Shown here: positions 18,729 to 26,623 of the stretch, piece by piece | How the letters are laid out: the number at the start of each line of letters is the position of its first letter | Position numbering within the stretch: position 1 is the first letter of the stretch | Assembly: GCA_039030715.1 (NCBI GenBank) | Contig: JBCCDU010000006.1 | Coordinates: 1 to 64,000 of the forward strand | Reading direction: 5' to 3' | Length of the DNA: 64,000 nucleotides | Source of the DNA: Thermohalobaculum sp039030715 | Lineage (GTDB): Bacteria; Pseudomonadota; Alphaproteobacteria; Rhodobacterales; Rhodobacteraceae | The notes under the pieces: generated by a model | What the model saw: only the letters and a program-made list of their open reading frames with translations | What the model was told of the DNA's origin: nothing | Databases searched by the model: none | Program-made: the position numbers and the translations under genes

Positions 18729-19502
18729 GTGGCAGACTGGCAGCCGGATCTTTACCTTCGCTTTGAGCGGGACAGGACCCGGCCGTCAGAGGATCTGCTT
18801 GCGCGTATCCCCGGCGGCGCCGAACGCGTTCTGGACCTCGGCTGCGGCCCCGGCAACTCAACCGCGTTGCTGTCCGAACGGTTTCCGGGCGCGCAGATCA
18901 CCGGCCTCGACACATCGCCGGCTATGCTGGAACAGGCGACAGCCCGTCTGCCGGATGCGCGTTTCATCCACGCGGATATCGCCGACTTTCAGCCGGATGA
19001 ACCCCTGGACGTGATCTTCGCCAATGCCGTCCTGCACTGGCTGCCGGACCACCCAACCCTGCTGCCGCGTCTAATGCGGATGCTCAGCCCCGGCGGTCGA
19101 CTGGCAATCCAGATGCCAATCAATCTGGATGAACCGGCCTGGACAGCGATGGCGGAGGTTGCGACCAGCGGCCCCTGGGCGGCGAAACTCGCCCAATCGG
19201 CGGGAGCGCGGACCCGACCTCTCGCGCAGGGCGCCTTGCACGACATCCTTGCGCCCCTCTCCTCGGATCTGGATCAGTGGGACACGACCTATGCCCATGT
19301 GATGCCGAACCACGCCGCTATTATGGACTGGCTGCGCGGCGCGGGGCTGAAGCCCTGGCTGGAACCGCTGAATGGGACGGAGGCCGATGCGTTTCTGGCC
19401 GCCTATCGCCCCCGGATCGAAGCGGCCTATCCGGTCCGTGCGGATGGGCAGATCCTCTTCCCCTTCCCGCGCCGCTTTTTGGTCGCCTGCAGAGGCAGTT
19501 AG
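18729..19502 (+). CDS. tam: Trans-aconitate 2-methyltransferase
   Basis: The 257-residue SAM-dependent methyltransferase has motif I VLDLGCGPGNST (residues 34-45). Family-specific segments include ANAVLHWLPDH, MPINLDEPAW and the C-terminal LFPFPRRFLVAC. Tam methylates trans-aconitate, a spontaneous isomer of a TCA intermediate that inhibits aconitase. The start is GTG, 7 bases after the stop of the ETF-QO gene, so the two are probably co-transcribed. Length and motif order agree with the E. coli enzyme. Confidence 0.9.
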   Translation: MADWQPDLYLRFERDRTRPSEDLLARIPGGAERVLDLGCGPGNSTALLSERFPGAQITGLDTSPAMLEQATARLPDARFIHADIADFQPDEPLDVIFANAVLHWLPDHPTLLPRLMRMLSPGGRLAIQMPINLDEPAWTAMAEVATSGPWAAKLAQSAGARTRPLAQGALHDILAPLSSDLDQWDTTYAHVMPNHAAIMDWLRGAGLKPWLEPLNGTEADAFLAAYRPRIEAAYPVRADGQILFPFPRRFLVACRGS

Positions 19503-19583
19503 AATATTTTATGCTGTGACCCTAGGACGCAAATAAATTCTTCATGCAAAGCCCTATCTATAAAGGCTACTCACGGGGCCAAT

Positions 19584-20894
19584 ATGCATCTGCCAAGCGA
19601 AACAGACCATCCGCAGCGCTATGCGCTTACCAACGAGCTGCATGCGCGTCCCTTCCAGCCACTGGAAGCGCCGGGCCGGGTGCTGCATCTGGCGTTCAAG
19701 AAGGTGAAAAAAGCCGCCGAGCGGGACCCGGCGGGGGATTTTGCGCATCTCCTCGCCTTCATCGATCGCCATGGCGGGCCGCATCCAGCCGATGGTGCCA
19801 ACCACTACAGCCATGAATTCGGCCGCTTCCGGCTGAAGTGGGAGCGCCACACCGAATTTGTCGCCTATACGATCTACGAGGCTGGTCCGCGCGACGATCT
19901 GTTCTCGCGCAGCCTGGGGGAGCTTCTGCCCAAGGACTGGCTGATCAACGCGCCCGGAAAAGCCATCGCGGCAATCGATGTGGAGATCATCGAGACCAAA
20001 AATGGCGACGAGATGCTGGAAAACGGCCTGGGCCGCTTCTTCGCGCCCGACAGCCTGGTGGCCAGCCGCGTCCTGGACGGTGCCGGGCTGGCGGTTGGGG
20101 ATTTCCGGATCCACGAGGGCGGCTTCACCCGGTTCGCCCTGCTGATCGAGCGTGCGACCGCACCGCGCCGGATCGGTCGCGCTGTGCAGCGCCTGACCGA
20201 GATTGAAACCTATCGCACCCTCGCGCTTCTGGCGCTTGGCATTGCGCGCAAAACCTCCGCCCGGCTGACACAGATCGAACAGGCGCTGACCAACCTGACC
20301 GAGCAGGTTGCGGACGGGACGCGTGAGGATGCGACCCAGGTGGCCGATATTCTGCGCGATCTGAGCCGCTTGTCGGCGGAGCTGGAGGCCCTGTCCGCCG
20401 CCAGCGCCTTCCGCTTCGGCGCCGCACGCGCCTACGACCAGATCGTCCACGACCGGATCGACATGCTACGAGAGGTGCGCGCACCCGACCGGCAGATGTT
20501 CCGCGAATTCATGCTTCGCAGGTTCGACCCTGCCATGCAGACGGTCACGTCGACAGGGCAGCGGCTGGATGATCTGGCACGTCGCGCCAGCCGCATCGCC
20601 CAGCTTCTGCGCACACGCGTGGATGTCGAGATGGAAGCTCAGAACCAGCAATTGCTGCGCTCGATGGATGAACGGTCGGGCCTGCAACTGCGCCTGCAGA
20701 AGACGGTGGAGGGGCTCTCCGTGGTCGCGATCAGCTACTACGCGGTCAGCTTAGCCGGATATCTGCTGGCGCCGCTGGGCACCAAGCTGAACGTGGATAA
20801 AGGTTTGCTCACCGCGCTCGTTACTCTTCCGGTCATCGCCCTGGTCTGGTGGCTGGCGCGCCGTGTGCGCAGACAGCTTGAAAAAGAGCGCTGA
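19584..20894 (+). CDS. DUF3422 family membrane protein
   Basis: The 436-residue protein opens with HPQRYALTNELHARPFQPL, the hallmark of DUF3422. A long helical region (about 190-360) follows, and it ends with two membrane segments (VAISYYAVSLAGYLLAPLG and the LVTLPVIALVWWLARR stretch). The topology suggests a large cytoplasmic domain anchored at its C-terminus. No function is established for the family that I know of. It converges on the CueR gene with 6 bases between stops. The ribosome binding site before ATG 19584 is weak. Confidence 0.88.
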   Translation: MHLPSETDHPQRYALTNELHARPFQPLEAPGRVLHLAFKKVKKAAERDPAGDFAHLLAFIDRHGGPHPADGANHYSHEFGRFRLKWERHTEFVAYTIYEAGPRDDLFSRSLGELLPKDWLINAPGKAIAAIDVEIIETKNGDEMLENGLGRFFAPDSLVASRVLDGAGLAVGDFRIHEGGFTRFALLIERATAPRRIGRAVQRLTEIETYRTLALLALGIARKTSARLTQIEQALTNLTEQVADGTREDATQVADILRDLSRLSAELEALSAASAFRFGAARAYDQIVHDRIDMLREVRAPDRQMFREFMLRRFDPAMQTVTSTGQRLDDLARRASRIAQLLRTRVDVEMEAQNQQLLRSMDERSGLQLRLQKTVEGLSVVAISYYAVSLAGYLLAPLGTKLNVDKGLLTALVTLPVIALVWWLARRVRRQLEKER

Positions 20895-20900
20895 GCCGCG

Positions 20901-21293
20901 TCAGACGGGTGTGGCAAAACGCGAGATGATCGGGCAGTCGGGCCGGTCGTCGCCCCTGCAGGCGGTGACCAGATGGGCCAGTTCATCGTGCAAGGCCTTC
21001 AGTTCCCGCATCTTCTTTTCGATATCCTCCAGGCGATGGGTCGCAATTTCCTTCACGTCGGCGGAGGACCGGTTGCGATCCTCGTAAAGGCTCAGCAACT
21101 CGCGAACTTCATCGATGGAAAACCCGAACGCGCGGGCCCGGCGCACGAAAACCAGCTTGCTCAGTTCGGTCTCGTCGTATTGACGGTAGCCCGAGGTTGA
21201 GCGAGCAGCCGGTCTCACCAACCCGATATCCGCATAATAACGCACTGTTTTCACGGGAAGATCCACTGCTTTCGCCACTGCACCGATATTCAT
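20901..21293 (-). CDS. cueR: CueR-type Cu(I)-responsive MerR-family regulator
   Basis: This regulator of 130 residues has the MerR helix-turn-helix at the N-terminus (IGAVAKAVDLPVKTVRYY), a dimerisation helix, and a metal-binding loop with Cys112 and Cys120 (CRGDDRPDCPI). The C-x7-C spacing and numbering match E. coli CueR, which binds Cu(I), Ag(I) or Au(I). The residue corresponding to Ser77 in CueR, which marks +1-metal sensors, lies in the RSSADVKEIA stretch. I chose ATG 21293 over a GTG three bases upstream. It faces a DUF4396 gene across a promoter with its expected operator. Confidence 0.92.
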   Translation of the reverse strand: MNIGAVAKAVDLPVKTVRYYADIGLVRPAARSTSGYRQYDETELSKLVFVRRARAFGFSIDEVRELLSLYEDRNRSSADVKEIATHRLEDIEKKMRELKALHDELAHLVTACRGDDRPDCPIISRFATPV

Positions 21294-21305
21294 CACGCCC
21301 TCGGT

Positions 21306-21336
21306 TTGACATTCTAGTTGCTGGAGACCTTATACC
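21306..21336 (+). promoter_or_regulatory. CueR-type promoter/operator for the DUF4396 gene
   Basis: TTGACA is followed by exactly 19 bases and then TATACC. The over-long spacer is the signature of MerR-family promoters, which the activator untwists. The spacer holds the half-match TTCTAGTTGCTGGAGACC, close to the CueR box ACCTTCC-N7-GGAAGGT. The CueR gene diverges from it. The box also decides the neighbour's start: an ATG at 21318 lies inside the promoter and cannot be used by this transcript. Confidence 0.82.
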
Positions 21337-21365
21337 TTCACCAAATCGAATCAAAGGTGAACGAT

Positions 21366-21815
21366 ATGGCGGATGCTGCACCTATCGCCTCGCTCGACTG
21401 GCAGGACAGGGCGACCTGGCGTCAGGCCTCGATCAATACCTTATGGTGTCTGCTGGGCTGCGCGATTGGCGATCTGGGCACGATCCTGTTCTTTCAGGTG
21501 ACAGGCATTCCTTGGCCCACACTGGCGATCATGGCGCTGGCCATGACCAACGGGATCCTGACATCCATTGCGCTGGAAACCTTCATCCTGTCGCGCCAGA
21601 TGGAGCTGCGGCTGGCCTTCCGTACGGCCATTGGGATGTCGCTGATCTCGATGATCGCGATGGAGGCGGCGATGAACCTCACCGACTATTTGCTGACTGG
21701 CGGCGCAATGCTGACCTGGTGGGTGGTGCCGCTGATGCTGCTGGCGGGCTTCCTTGCGCCGCTGCCCTACAACTACTGGCGATTGAAGGCATTGGGGCGC
21801 GGCTGCTGCGGATGA
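21366..21815 (+). CDS. DUF4396 family membrane protein, predicted CueR target
   Basis: This 149-residue protein has four hydrophobic segments and little else. It contains WCLLGCAIGDLGTILFF, with two cysteines in the first membrane segment, plus a run of Met residues in the later helices (LISMIAMEAAMNL). Both could bind Cu(I), though this is inference. Start ATG 21366 is preceded by AAAGGTG and lies about 25 bases after the predicted transcript start. Control by CueR points to copper export or tolerance. No copper ATPase or multicopper oxidase is in the window. The C-terminal GRGCCG adds two more cysteines. Confidence 0.85.
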   Translation: MADAAPIASLDWQDRATWRQASINTLWCLLGCAIGDLGTILFFQVTGIPWPTLAIMALAMTNGILTSIALETFILSRQMELRLAFRTAIGMSLISMIAMEAAMNLTDYLLTGGAMLTWWVVPLMLLAGFLAPLPYNYWRLKALGRGCCG

Positions 21816-21850
21816 GCTTTGGGGTGTTGCGGATCTGGTCCGGCATGTCT

Positions 21851-21890
21851 TCGGGTCTTGCACCAGAGGTCCCGGATCAAGTCCGGGACA
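21851..21890. repeat. Palindromic intergenic repeat, single-arm copy
   Basis: An 8-bp stem (GTCCCGGA with TCCGGGAC, 5-base loop) at 21869-21889 is preceded by TCGGGTCTTGCACCAGAG. That flank matches the second copy near 23.85 kb when the latter is reversed. It lies just past the stop of the DUF4396 gene, where it could stop or stabilise convergent transcripts. I take it to be a dispersed intergenic repeat. Confidence 0.7.
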
Positions 21891-21904
21891 CCTAAGCACC
21901 TTGT

Positions 21905-22963
21905 TCAGTCGTTGGTGAGGACGACCCGCCCGGTCACGCGCCCGGCCTCCAGATCGTCGAGCGCCTGATTGACTTCAGCCAGCGGTCGCTCCTCGGTCGG
22001 CAGCGGTTTGACCTTGCCGCCGCGCACCAGATCGATCAACTCGCGCAGATCCTGAGCCGAGCCAACAAAGCTGCCCTGGATGGTCAGCGCCTTCTGCGGC
22101 AACCAGGGCAGCGGGATCTTCAAGGTCCCGCCAAACAGCCCGACCACGACATATCGCCCGGTCTTGGCCAGCGCGGTGATAGCCAACCGCGCCGTGTCAG
22201 GATGTCCGACCGTATCGACCACTGCCAGCAGACGCCCCTCGGCAAGGGTTTGCAGGTCTTTAAGCGCGTTCTCGGAACTTGCGGAGTTCACGACGCCGTC
22301 GGCCCCCATCTGCCGCGCCACCGCCAGCTTTGCATTGTCGATATCGACTGAGACGATGCGGGGCGCGCCCATCGCCTTGGCCAAAGCGACCGCGTTGAGG
22401 CCCAACCCGCCGGCGCCCATGATGGCCAGCGTCTCGTCCCCGTGGACCGGCAGCGCCTTTTTCAAGGCGTTGAACACCGTGACGCCAGAGCAGGCATAAG
22501 GGGTGACCTCGCTCAGATCCAACCCCTCGACATCCACCAGAAAGCGCGGATGGGGGACAATTACATGGCTGGCATATCCGCCATCGCGCAGGATGCCGAT
22601 GGGGTTCATCTTGGCGCAGTCGTTCTCGCGATCCGCGCGGCAGGCACGGCAAGTGCCGCAACCGATCCAGGGATTGACCAGCATGGTGCGGCCGATAGGC
22701 GCTTCGGGTGCATCCGGTCCGGCCGAGATCACCTCGCCCAACACCTCATGCCCCATGGCCATGGGCAACTCCATTCCACGGTCGGCGACTTTGAACTGTC
22801 CATCTTCGCCCAGATCGAAATAGCCCGCACGCAGGTGCAGGTCGGAATGACAAACGCCGCAACGGCGGACACGCAGTAGAACCTCGGTGCCAGCGGGAAC
22901 GGGATCGGGGCGGTCGCGTACCTCGATCCGCTCACCGAACCGGATCAGATCATAGCTTTTCAT
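21905..22963 (-). CDS. Zinc-dependent alcohol dehydrogenase (medium-chain family)
   Basis: The 352-residue NAD(P)-dependent dehydrogenase has catalytic zinc ligands Cys38 (CGVCHSD) and His72 (GHE), and structural zinc ligands C102-x2-C105-x2-C108-x7-C116. A Rossmann fold follows with GAGGLGLNAVALAKAMG. Substrate is unknown. Related enzymes oxidise primary alcohols or aldehyde adducts. The start overlaps the stop of the upstream methyltransferase by 4 bases (ATGA). A longer in-frame extension up to 23269 is only antisense or out-of-frame reading of that gene. It ends the long leftward amine-catabolism array. Confidence 0.93.
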   Translation of the reverse strand: MKSYDLIRFGERIEVRDRPDPVPAGTEVLLRVRRCGVCHSDLHLRAGYFDLGEDGQFKVADRGMELPMAMGHEVLGEVISAGPDAPEAPIGRTMLVNPWIGCGTCRACRADRENDCAKMNPIGILRDGGYASHVIVPHPRFLVDVEGLDLSEVTPYACSGVTVFNALKKALPVHGDETLAIMGAGGLGLNAVALAKAMGAPRIVSVDIDNAKLAVARQMGADGVVNSASSENALKDLQTLAEGRLLAVVDTVGHPDTARLAITALAKTGRYVVVGLFGGTLKIPLPWLPQKALTIQGSFVGSAQDLRELIDLVRGGKVKPLPTEERPLAEVNQALDDLEAGRVTGRVVLTND

Positions 22964-23766
22964 CGCATCCCTCCCTTGCGTCCAACTGCCTGCACCATGG
23001 TGAAGCTGTGAATGACCGTTCCCGGGTGCTGTGTATGCATCCGGGCGCCCGCGATGGTGCTGGCAAGCTCGTCTTCGCTCATCAGTCCACGGTCCAGAAT
23101 GGTGGCGCGCATCGCCTCCAGCGTCAGCGCCATGTGATCGGCCATTGGATCGCCAGCGCGGATCAGGTGGCTGACGGGGCGCAGCGCGATCTCCTGCATT
23201 CCTGCATCCCGCAGCATGGCCGGCAGGTCGAGCCCCATGCGGAGCGAGGAGCCAATCAGCTCGAAACAACGGGTCATGGCCGCCATGCCGCGATCGAAAT
23301 CCACGTTGGGCGGATGGCAGGCATAGGTATCGGCATAGCCTTCTTCGAGGAACAGCACACCGCCAGGGCGCAGCAAGCCGACCGCAACATCGAACAGGGC
23401 CCGACCACCCGGGATGATCCCCATGGCAAACCGGCTGTGAACCAGGTCGAAACTGGCGGCCTCGAGCGGCGGGGCAAAGGCATCGCCCTCAATCAGCACG
23501 AGATTGGGCGCAGGGTTCCAGGCTCTGGCCTCGGCAAGTTTTGCGGAATCCAGGTCGAGCCCAACCACTTCTCCATCCGGGCCCACGGCCTCGCAGAGGA
23601 GATCGGTGACCCCACCTACTCCACAACAGAGGTCGAGGACACGGGCGCCCGTCAGCTCGCCGATCTGCGAGAGAATTTCACTGGCATCAAGGCGGAACAG
23701 CTCACCCTGGATGCGCAGGCGATGCACCTCGTTCGCCGCCATATCGAGCGGATAGGGCGAACTCAT
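22960..23766 (-). CDS. Class I SAM-dependent methyltransferase
   Basis: The product is 268 residues with motif I VLDLCCGVGGVTDLL (43-57) and motif II GEVVGLDLD. A post-motif region (RPGGVLFLEEGYADTYACHP) resembles the UbiE/arsenite-type group. The target cannot be assigned. It is coupled to the downstream alcohol dehydrogenase by a 4-base overlap, so the two act together. It is separated from the MttB-type gene by the palindromic repeat at 23821-23889. Confidence 0.85.
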   Translation of the reverse strand: MSSPYPLDMAANEVHRLRIQGELFRLDASEILSQIGELTGARVLDLCCGVGGVTDLLCEAVGPDGEVVGLDLDSAKLAEARAWNPAPNLVLIEGDAFAPPLEAASFDLVHSRFAMGIIPGGRALFDVAVGLLRPGGVLFLEEGYADTYACHPPNVDFDRGMAAMTRCFELIGSSLRMGLDLPAMLRDAGMQEIALRPVSHLIRAGDPMADHMALTLEAMRATILDRGLMSEDELASTIAGARMHTQHPGTVIHSFTMVQAVGRKGGMR

Positions 23767-23820
23767 CCGATCCCCCTTGCGGGGCCCACTAACGTACGAC
23801 CGGTCAAACCGGCGCTTTGC

Positions 23821-23889
23821 TGTCCCGGGCTTGACCCGGGACCTCTAGTGCAAACCCCGAGGAAGAGGTCCCGGATCAAGTCCGGGACA
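23821..23889. repeat. Palindromic intergenic repeat, two-arm copy
   Basis: Two 26-base arms (23821-23846 and 23864-23889) are inverted copies with 24 of 26 matches, separated by 17 bases. Each arm is itself a hairpin: GTCCCGGG/CCCGGGAC and GTCCCGGA/TCCGGGAC, both with 5-base loops. The two arms differ at paired positions (G-C versus A-T), so the stems are kept by compensating changes. It sits between the MttB-type gene and the methyltransferase gene and matches the copy at 21.87 kb. Confidence 0.8.
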
Positions 23890-23917
23890 GCTTTGGTCCT
23901 GCGGGACGCTACGTTCC

Positions 23918-25480
23918 TCACAAGCCCACGGCGCTCTGCGGAAGATGGATCGGGAAAGCCTCGCGCACAGCCCGGTCGATCAGGGGGTCGAGATGGCTGG
24001 GGAAATAGCCATCCAGAATCTCGCGCTTGCGGGCGATGGTTTTCTCGATCAGGTCGGGGCGGCCCAGTTCGTTCCACTCCTTAGGGCTCGTCCGGTCACC
24101 GAGGGCTGGGTAAATGTACTCCGTCTGCATCAGGCCCAGCGTCTGGTCGTGGCCGAGATAATGGCCCGGCCCCTCGAGGCAGACCGAGCGCATGACCTCC
24201 AGGCTCACTGTGTCCTCGGTCACCTCGATCCCGCGTACGCAGCGCTGGCATTGACCCAGCATGTCGTCGCCAAGGATCAGACTCTCGAAGCAAAAGCCCA
24301 GCAGCGAGGCATGCATGCCTACGCTTTCGTAGATCATGTTGGCACCGGAGAGGCCGACCATGACGTTGGAAATCGCCTGCTCCCACCCCGCTTGCATGTC
24401 CGGCAATTTGGCGTCGGCGATCCCCGACGCCGTACCGCCCGGCAGGCCATAGAACCGATGCATCTGCGCACAGCCAGACGATAGCAGGGCCTGCTCGCCC
24501 GAGCCTCCGGACATCGCGCCGGTGCGTAGATCGCTGACGAAAGGCCATGTGCCGAAGATCGCCGGGTGGCCTGGTTTGACGCTGTTTACATAGACTACGC
24601 CGGCCAGGCACTCCGCCACTGCCTGCACGATGGCCCCGGCAATAGGTGCGGGCGAGGTCGCCCCCGCCTGTCCAGCGCTGAGGAGCAGGACGGGCATTCC
24701 GCCATGGATGCAAGCCTCCATCACCTCGCAGGCTTCAGTCGCGAATTTCATCGGCGGCACGACGAAGCAGTTCGAGTTCGAGATGAAAGGCCGCGCGCGC
24801 CAGGTCTCCTCGCCACCTGCCAGCATGTGGATAAGCTCCAGGCAGCCCGGCATGTGCGAGGGTTCGACAAAGCTGGTTCCAATATGTTTGCGCGTGCCCC
24901 GGACACAGGCATAGAGCGTGTTCAGATCCAGCTCGTAATTGTCGAGGACGTCGCGACAGACCATCGGGCGTTGCAGGAAATGCACGTTATCGAGGCAATC
25001 GACGATGCGTGCCGCGTCGTAGAGGTCCTGCAGGGTCGAGTCGCGGTATTCTCGCTTCTCCACATCCACCATATGCACCGCAGCGCCGGCGGTGCCGTAA
25101 TGCACCTTGGTGCCAGAGAGGTGGAGGTCATGTTTCGGATCACGCGCGCAGAGCGAGATGTCGCGGGCGGCGACGGCCAGCATGTCCTCGACCAGCGCAC
25201 GCGGAAAGCGCAGGCGGCCATCGTCGCCCAGAATGGCGCCCGCCGCAGTCATCGCCGCGACGCCGCTTTCGGGCGCAAGGCTGATTCCGATCTGCTCCAG
25301 CGCATCCAGTGCTGCCTGGTGGATGCGGCTCACGCCAGCCTCGTCCAGCACATTATAGTTGCCGCCCTTAAGGCCTGCGCGGACAGGGCGCAGGTCATCC
25401 GCCAGCGGCGCGGCACGCAGAGCCTGGCGGGCAGAACGCCCCCCGGCACGGCGGCCACGTTTGGTTTCGGCTTCGGTCAT
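23918..25480 (-). CDS. Trimethylamine-methyltransferase family protein (MttB superfamily, no pyrrolysine)
   Basis: The 520-residue protein matches the MttB fold throughout, with segments such as PRALVEDML, NSVKPGHPAIFGTWPF, SGGSGEQALLSSGCAQ and FYGLPGGTASG. It has no internal amber codon, so it is a non-pyrrolysine member. Characterised relatives demethylate glycine betaine or other quaternary amines onto a corrinoid protein. The context of dimethylglycine-type dehydrogenases and a betaine importer supports a quaternary amine substrate. No partner corrinoid protein or activase gene is visible here. The basic N-terminus (RGRRAGGRSARQALR) is usual in marine homologues. Confidence 0.9.
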   Translation of the reverse strand: MTEAETKRGRRAGGRSARQALRAAPLADDLRPVRAGLKGGNYNVLDEAGVSRIHQAALDALEQIGISLAPESGVAAMTAAGAILGDDGRLRFPRALVEDMLAVAARDISLCARDPKHDLHLSGTKVHYGTAGAAVHMVDVEKREYRDSTLQDLYDAARIVDCLDNVHFLQRPMVCRDVLDNYELDLNTLYACVRGTRKHIGTSFVEPSHMPGCLELIHMLAGGEETWRARPFISNSNCFVVPPMKFATEACEVMEACIHGGMPVLLLSAGQAGATSPAPIAGAIVQAVAECLAGVVYVNSVKPGHPAIFGTWPFVSDLRTGAMSGGSGEQALLSSGCAQMHRFYGLPGGTASGIADAKLPDMQAGWEQAISNVMVGLSGANMIYESVGMHASLLGFCFESLILGDDMLGQCQRCVRGIEVTEDTVSLEVMRSVCLEGPGHYLGHDQTLGLMQTEYIYPALGDRTSPKEWNELGRPDLIEKTIARKREILDGYFPSHLDPLIDRAVREAFPIHLPQSAVGL

Positions 25481-25699
25481 ACAAGGTCTCCAGTTATCAG
25501 GGGTCGGTCCGGTTTCAGACCGCCTGTGGAGACCCCCGCGCCGCCCTGCCCCGGGCAGCGCCTATGGTCAACAGATGACGCCGATACTGCGTGTCAGAGG
25601 GCATTGCCGCCCCTCCCGATTGTCTCTCCCAAGACTTTTTTGCCAGCTTGGCCGGGGGCTGCGCGCGCGTCAACGCCAGATCGTGCCGTTTTCAGGCTG

Positions 25700-26536
25700 T
25701 CAGGCGGGACGACCGGCCTTGAGCAACGCTTCGATCTCCGCGAACGGGGCGCCCTGCTCCGCCCCTCTGAAAGTGCCGTCGCGCAAGATTTCGCGCACGG
25801 CTTCGATCCCGGCGCCATAGGCCCGGCGGGCCAGTGACGAGCCCAGACTGATGCGGCTGACCCCAGCAGCGGCGAGAGCGGCGACGCCGAGCCCCTTGGG
25901 CCGGATCCCGATCACCACATTGAGCGGTTTGGTAACGGCGGAAGCCACCGCGCGGATCGCTTCCATATCGGGCAGACCGGGAGCGTAAAGGCAATCGGCG
26001 CCCGCAGCTTCGAAAGCCTGCAACCGGCGGATGGTGTCATCCAAATCCGAGCGGCCATGCAGGAAATTCTCGGCGCGGGCTGTCAGCGTGAAACGGATAT
26101 CGAGCGCGCGGGCTGCAGAAACCGCGGCCTCGATGCGCGCGACGGCGGCGTCGAACGGGAAGATCGGGGCGTCGCGATCCGCCGTCACGTCCTCGATCGT
26201 ACAACCGACCAGGCCCACCTCGGCAGCGAGGCGTACGGTCTCGGCCACGGTTGCTGGCGCCGGACCGAAGCCGTCCTCCAAATCCGCACTGACCGGCAGA
26301 TCCGTCGCGCTGACCAAGTCGGCGGAATGGGCGAGCGCTGCTGCGCGGCCTGTCACACCAACGCGGTCGGCATTGCCCTGGCTGAAAGCAAATCCCGCAG
26401 AGGTGGTCGCGAGTGCCTGAAAGCCGAGGCCCGCAAGCATTCGGGCAGATCCCACGTCCCAAGCATTGGGCATCACGAAGGCGCCCGGCTGGTGATGCAG
26501 GGCGTGAAAGGCCTCGGCCTTGGCGCGTTGGGTCAT
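25700..26536 (-). CDS. Isocitrate lyase/PEP mutase superfamily enzyme
   Basis: The 278-residue TIM-barrel enzyme begins with the family segment FVMPNAWDVGSARMLAGLGF. It has the metal-binding SADLEDGFG and the later ARAENFLHGR and LGSSLARRAYG. Members include PEP phosphonomutase, 2-methylisocitrate lyase and oxaloacetate hydrolases. The KKCG catalytic loop of isocitrate lyase is absent, so it is not ICL itself. Start ATG 26536 has AGAGGA 4 bases upstream. An extension to 26617 would read through a strong hairpin and looks artificial. Confidence 0.85.
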   Translation of the reverse strand: MTQRAKAEAFHALHHQPGAFVMPNAWDVGSARMLAGLGFQALATTSAGFAFSQGNADRVGVTGRAAALAHSADLVSATDLPVSADLEDGFGPAPATVAETVRLAAEVGLVGCTIEDVTADRDAPIFPFDAAVARIEAAVSAARALDIRFTLTARAENFLHGRSDLDDTIRRLQAFEAAGADCLYAPGLPDMEAIRAVASAVTKPLNVVIGIRPKGLGVAALAAAGVSRISLGSSLARRAYGAGIEAVREILRDGTFRGAEQGAPFAEIEALLKAGRPA

Positions 26537-26555
26537 CGGTTCCTCTCTTTTGTCG

Positions 26556-26615
26556 GGCTGGGTGGGTTTGCAGCGTGCACCCCTGCGGGGCACACGACTG
26601 CCCACCCGCCCAGCC
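26556..26615 (-). other. Long imperfect hairpin between the decarboxylase and PEP-mutase-family genes
   Basis: The outer arms GGCTGGG and CCCAGCC pair, then TGGG with CCCA across a 4-base bulge. GCAG pairs with CTGC, and GTG-CCCC pairs with GGGG-CAC around a TGC loop. The whole 60 bases form one long rod ending 20 bases before the start codon. There is no T tract for termination. It is either a 3' stabiliser or a leader element. Confidence 0.55.
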
Positions 26616-26623
26616 AAATCTTG

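Noticed and set aside
21318..21365. Upstream ATG for the DUF4396 gene
   Set aside because: It lies within the predicted CueR promoter and would be upstream of the transcription start.
25500..25558. Nested stem GGGGTC/GACCCC and hairpin CTGCC/GGCAG upstream of the MttB-type gene, considered as a fourth junction element
   Set aside because: No outer 8-bp stem encloses the hairpins and they do not abut, so the plan is different.
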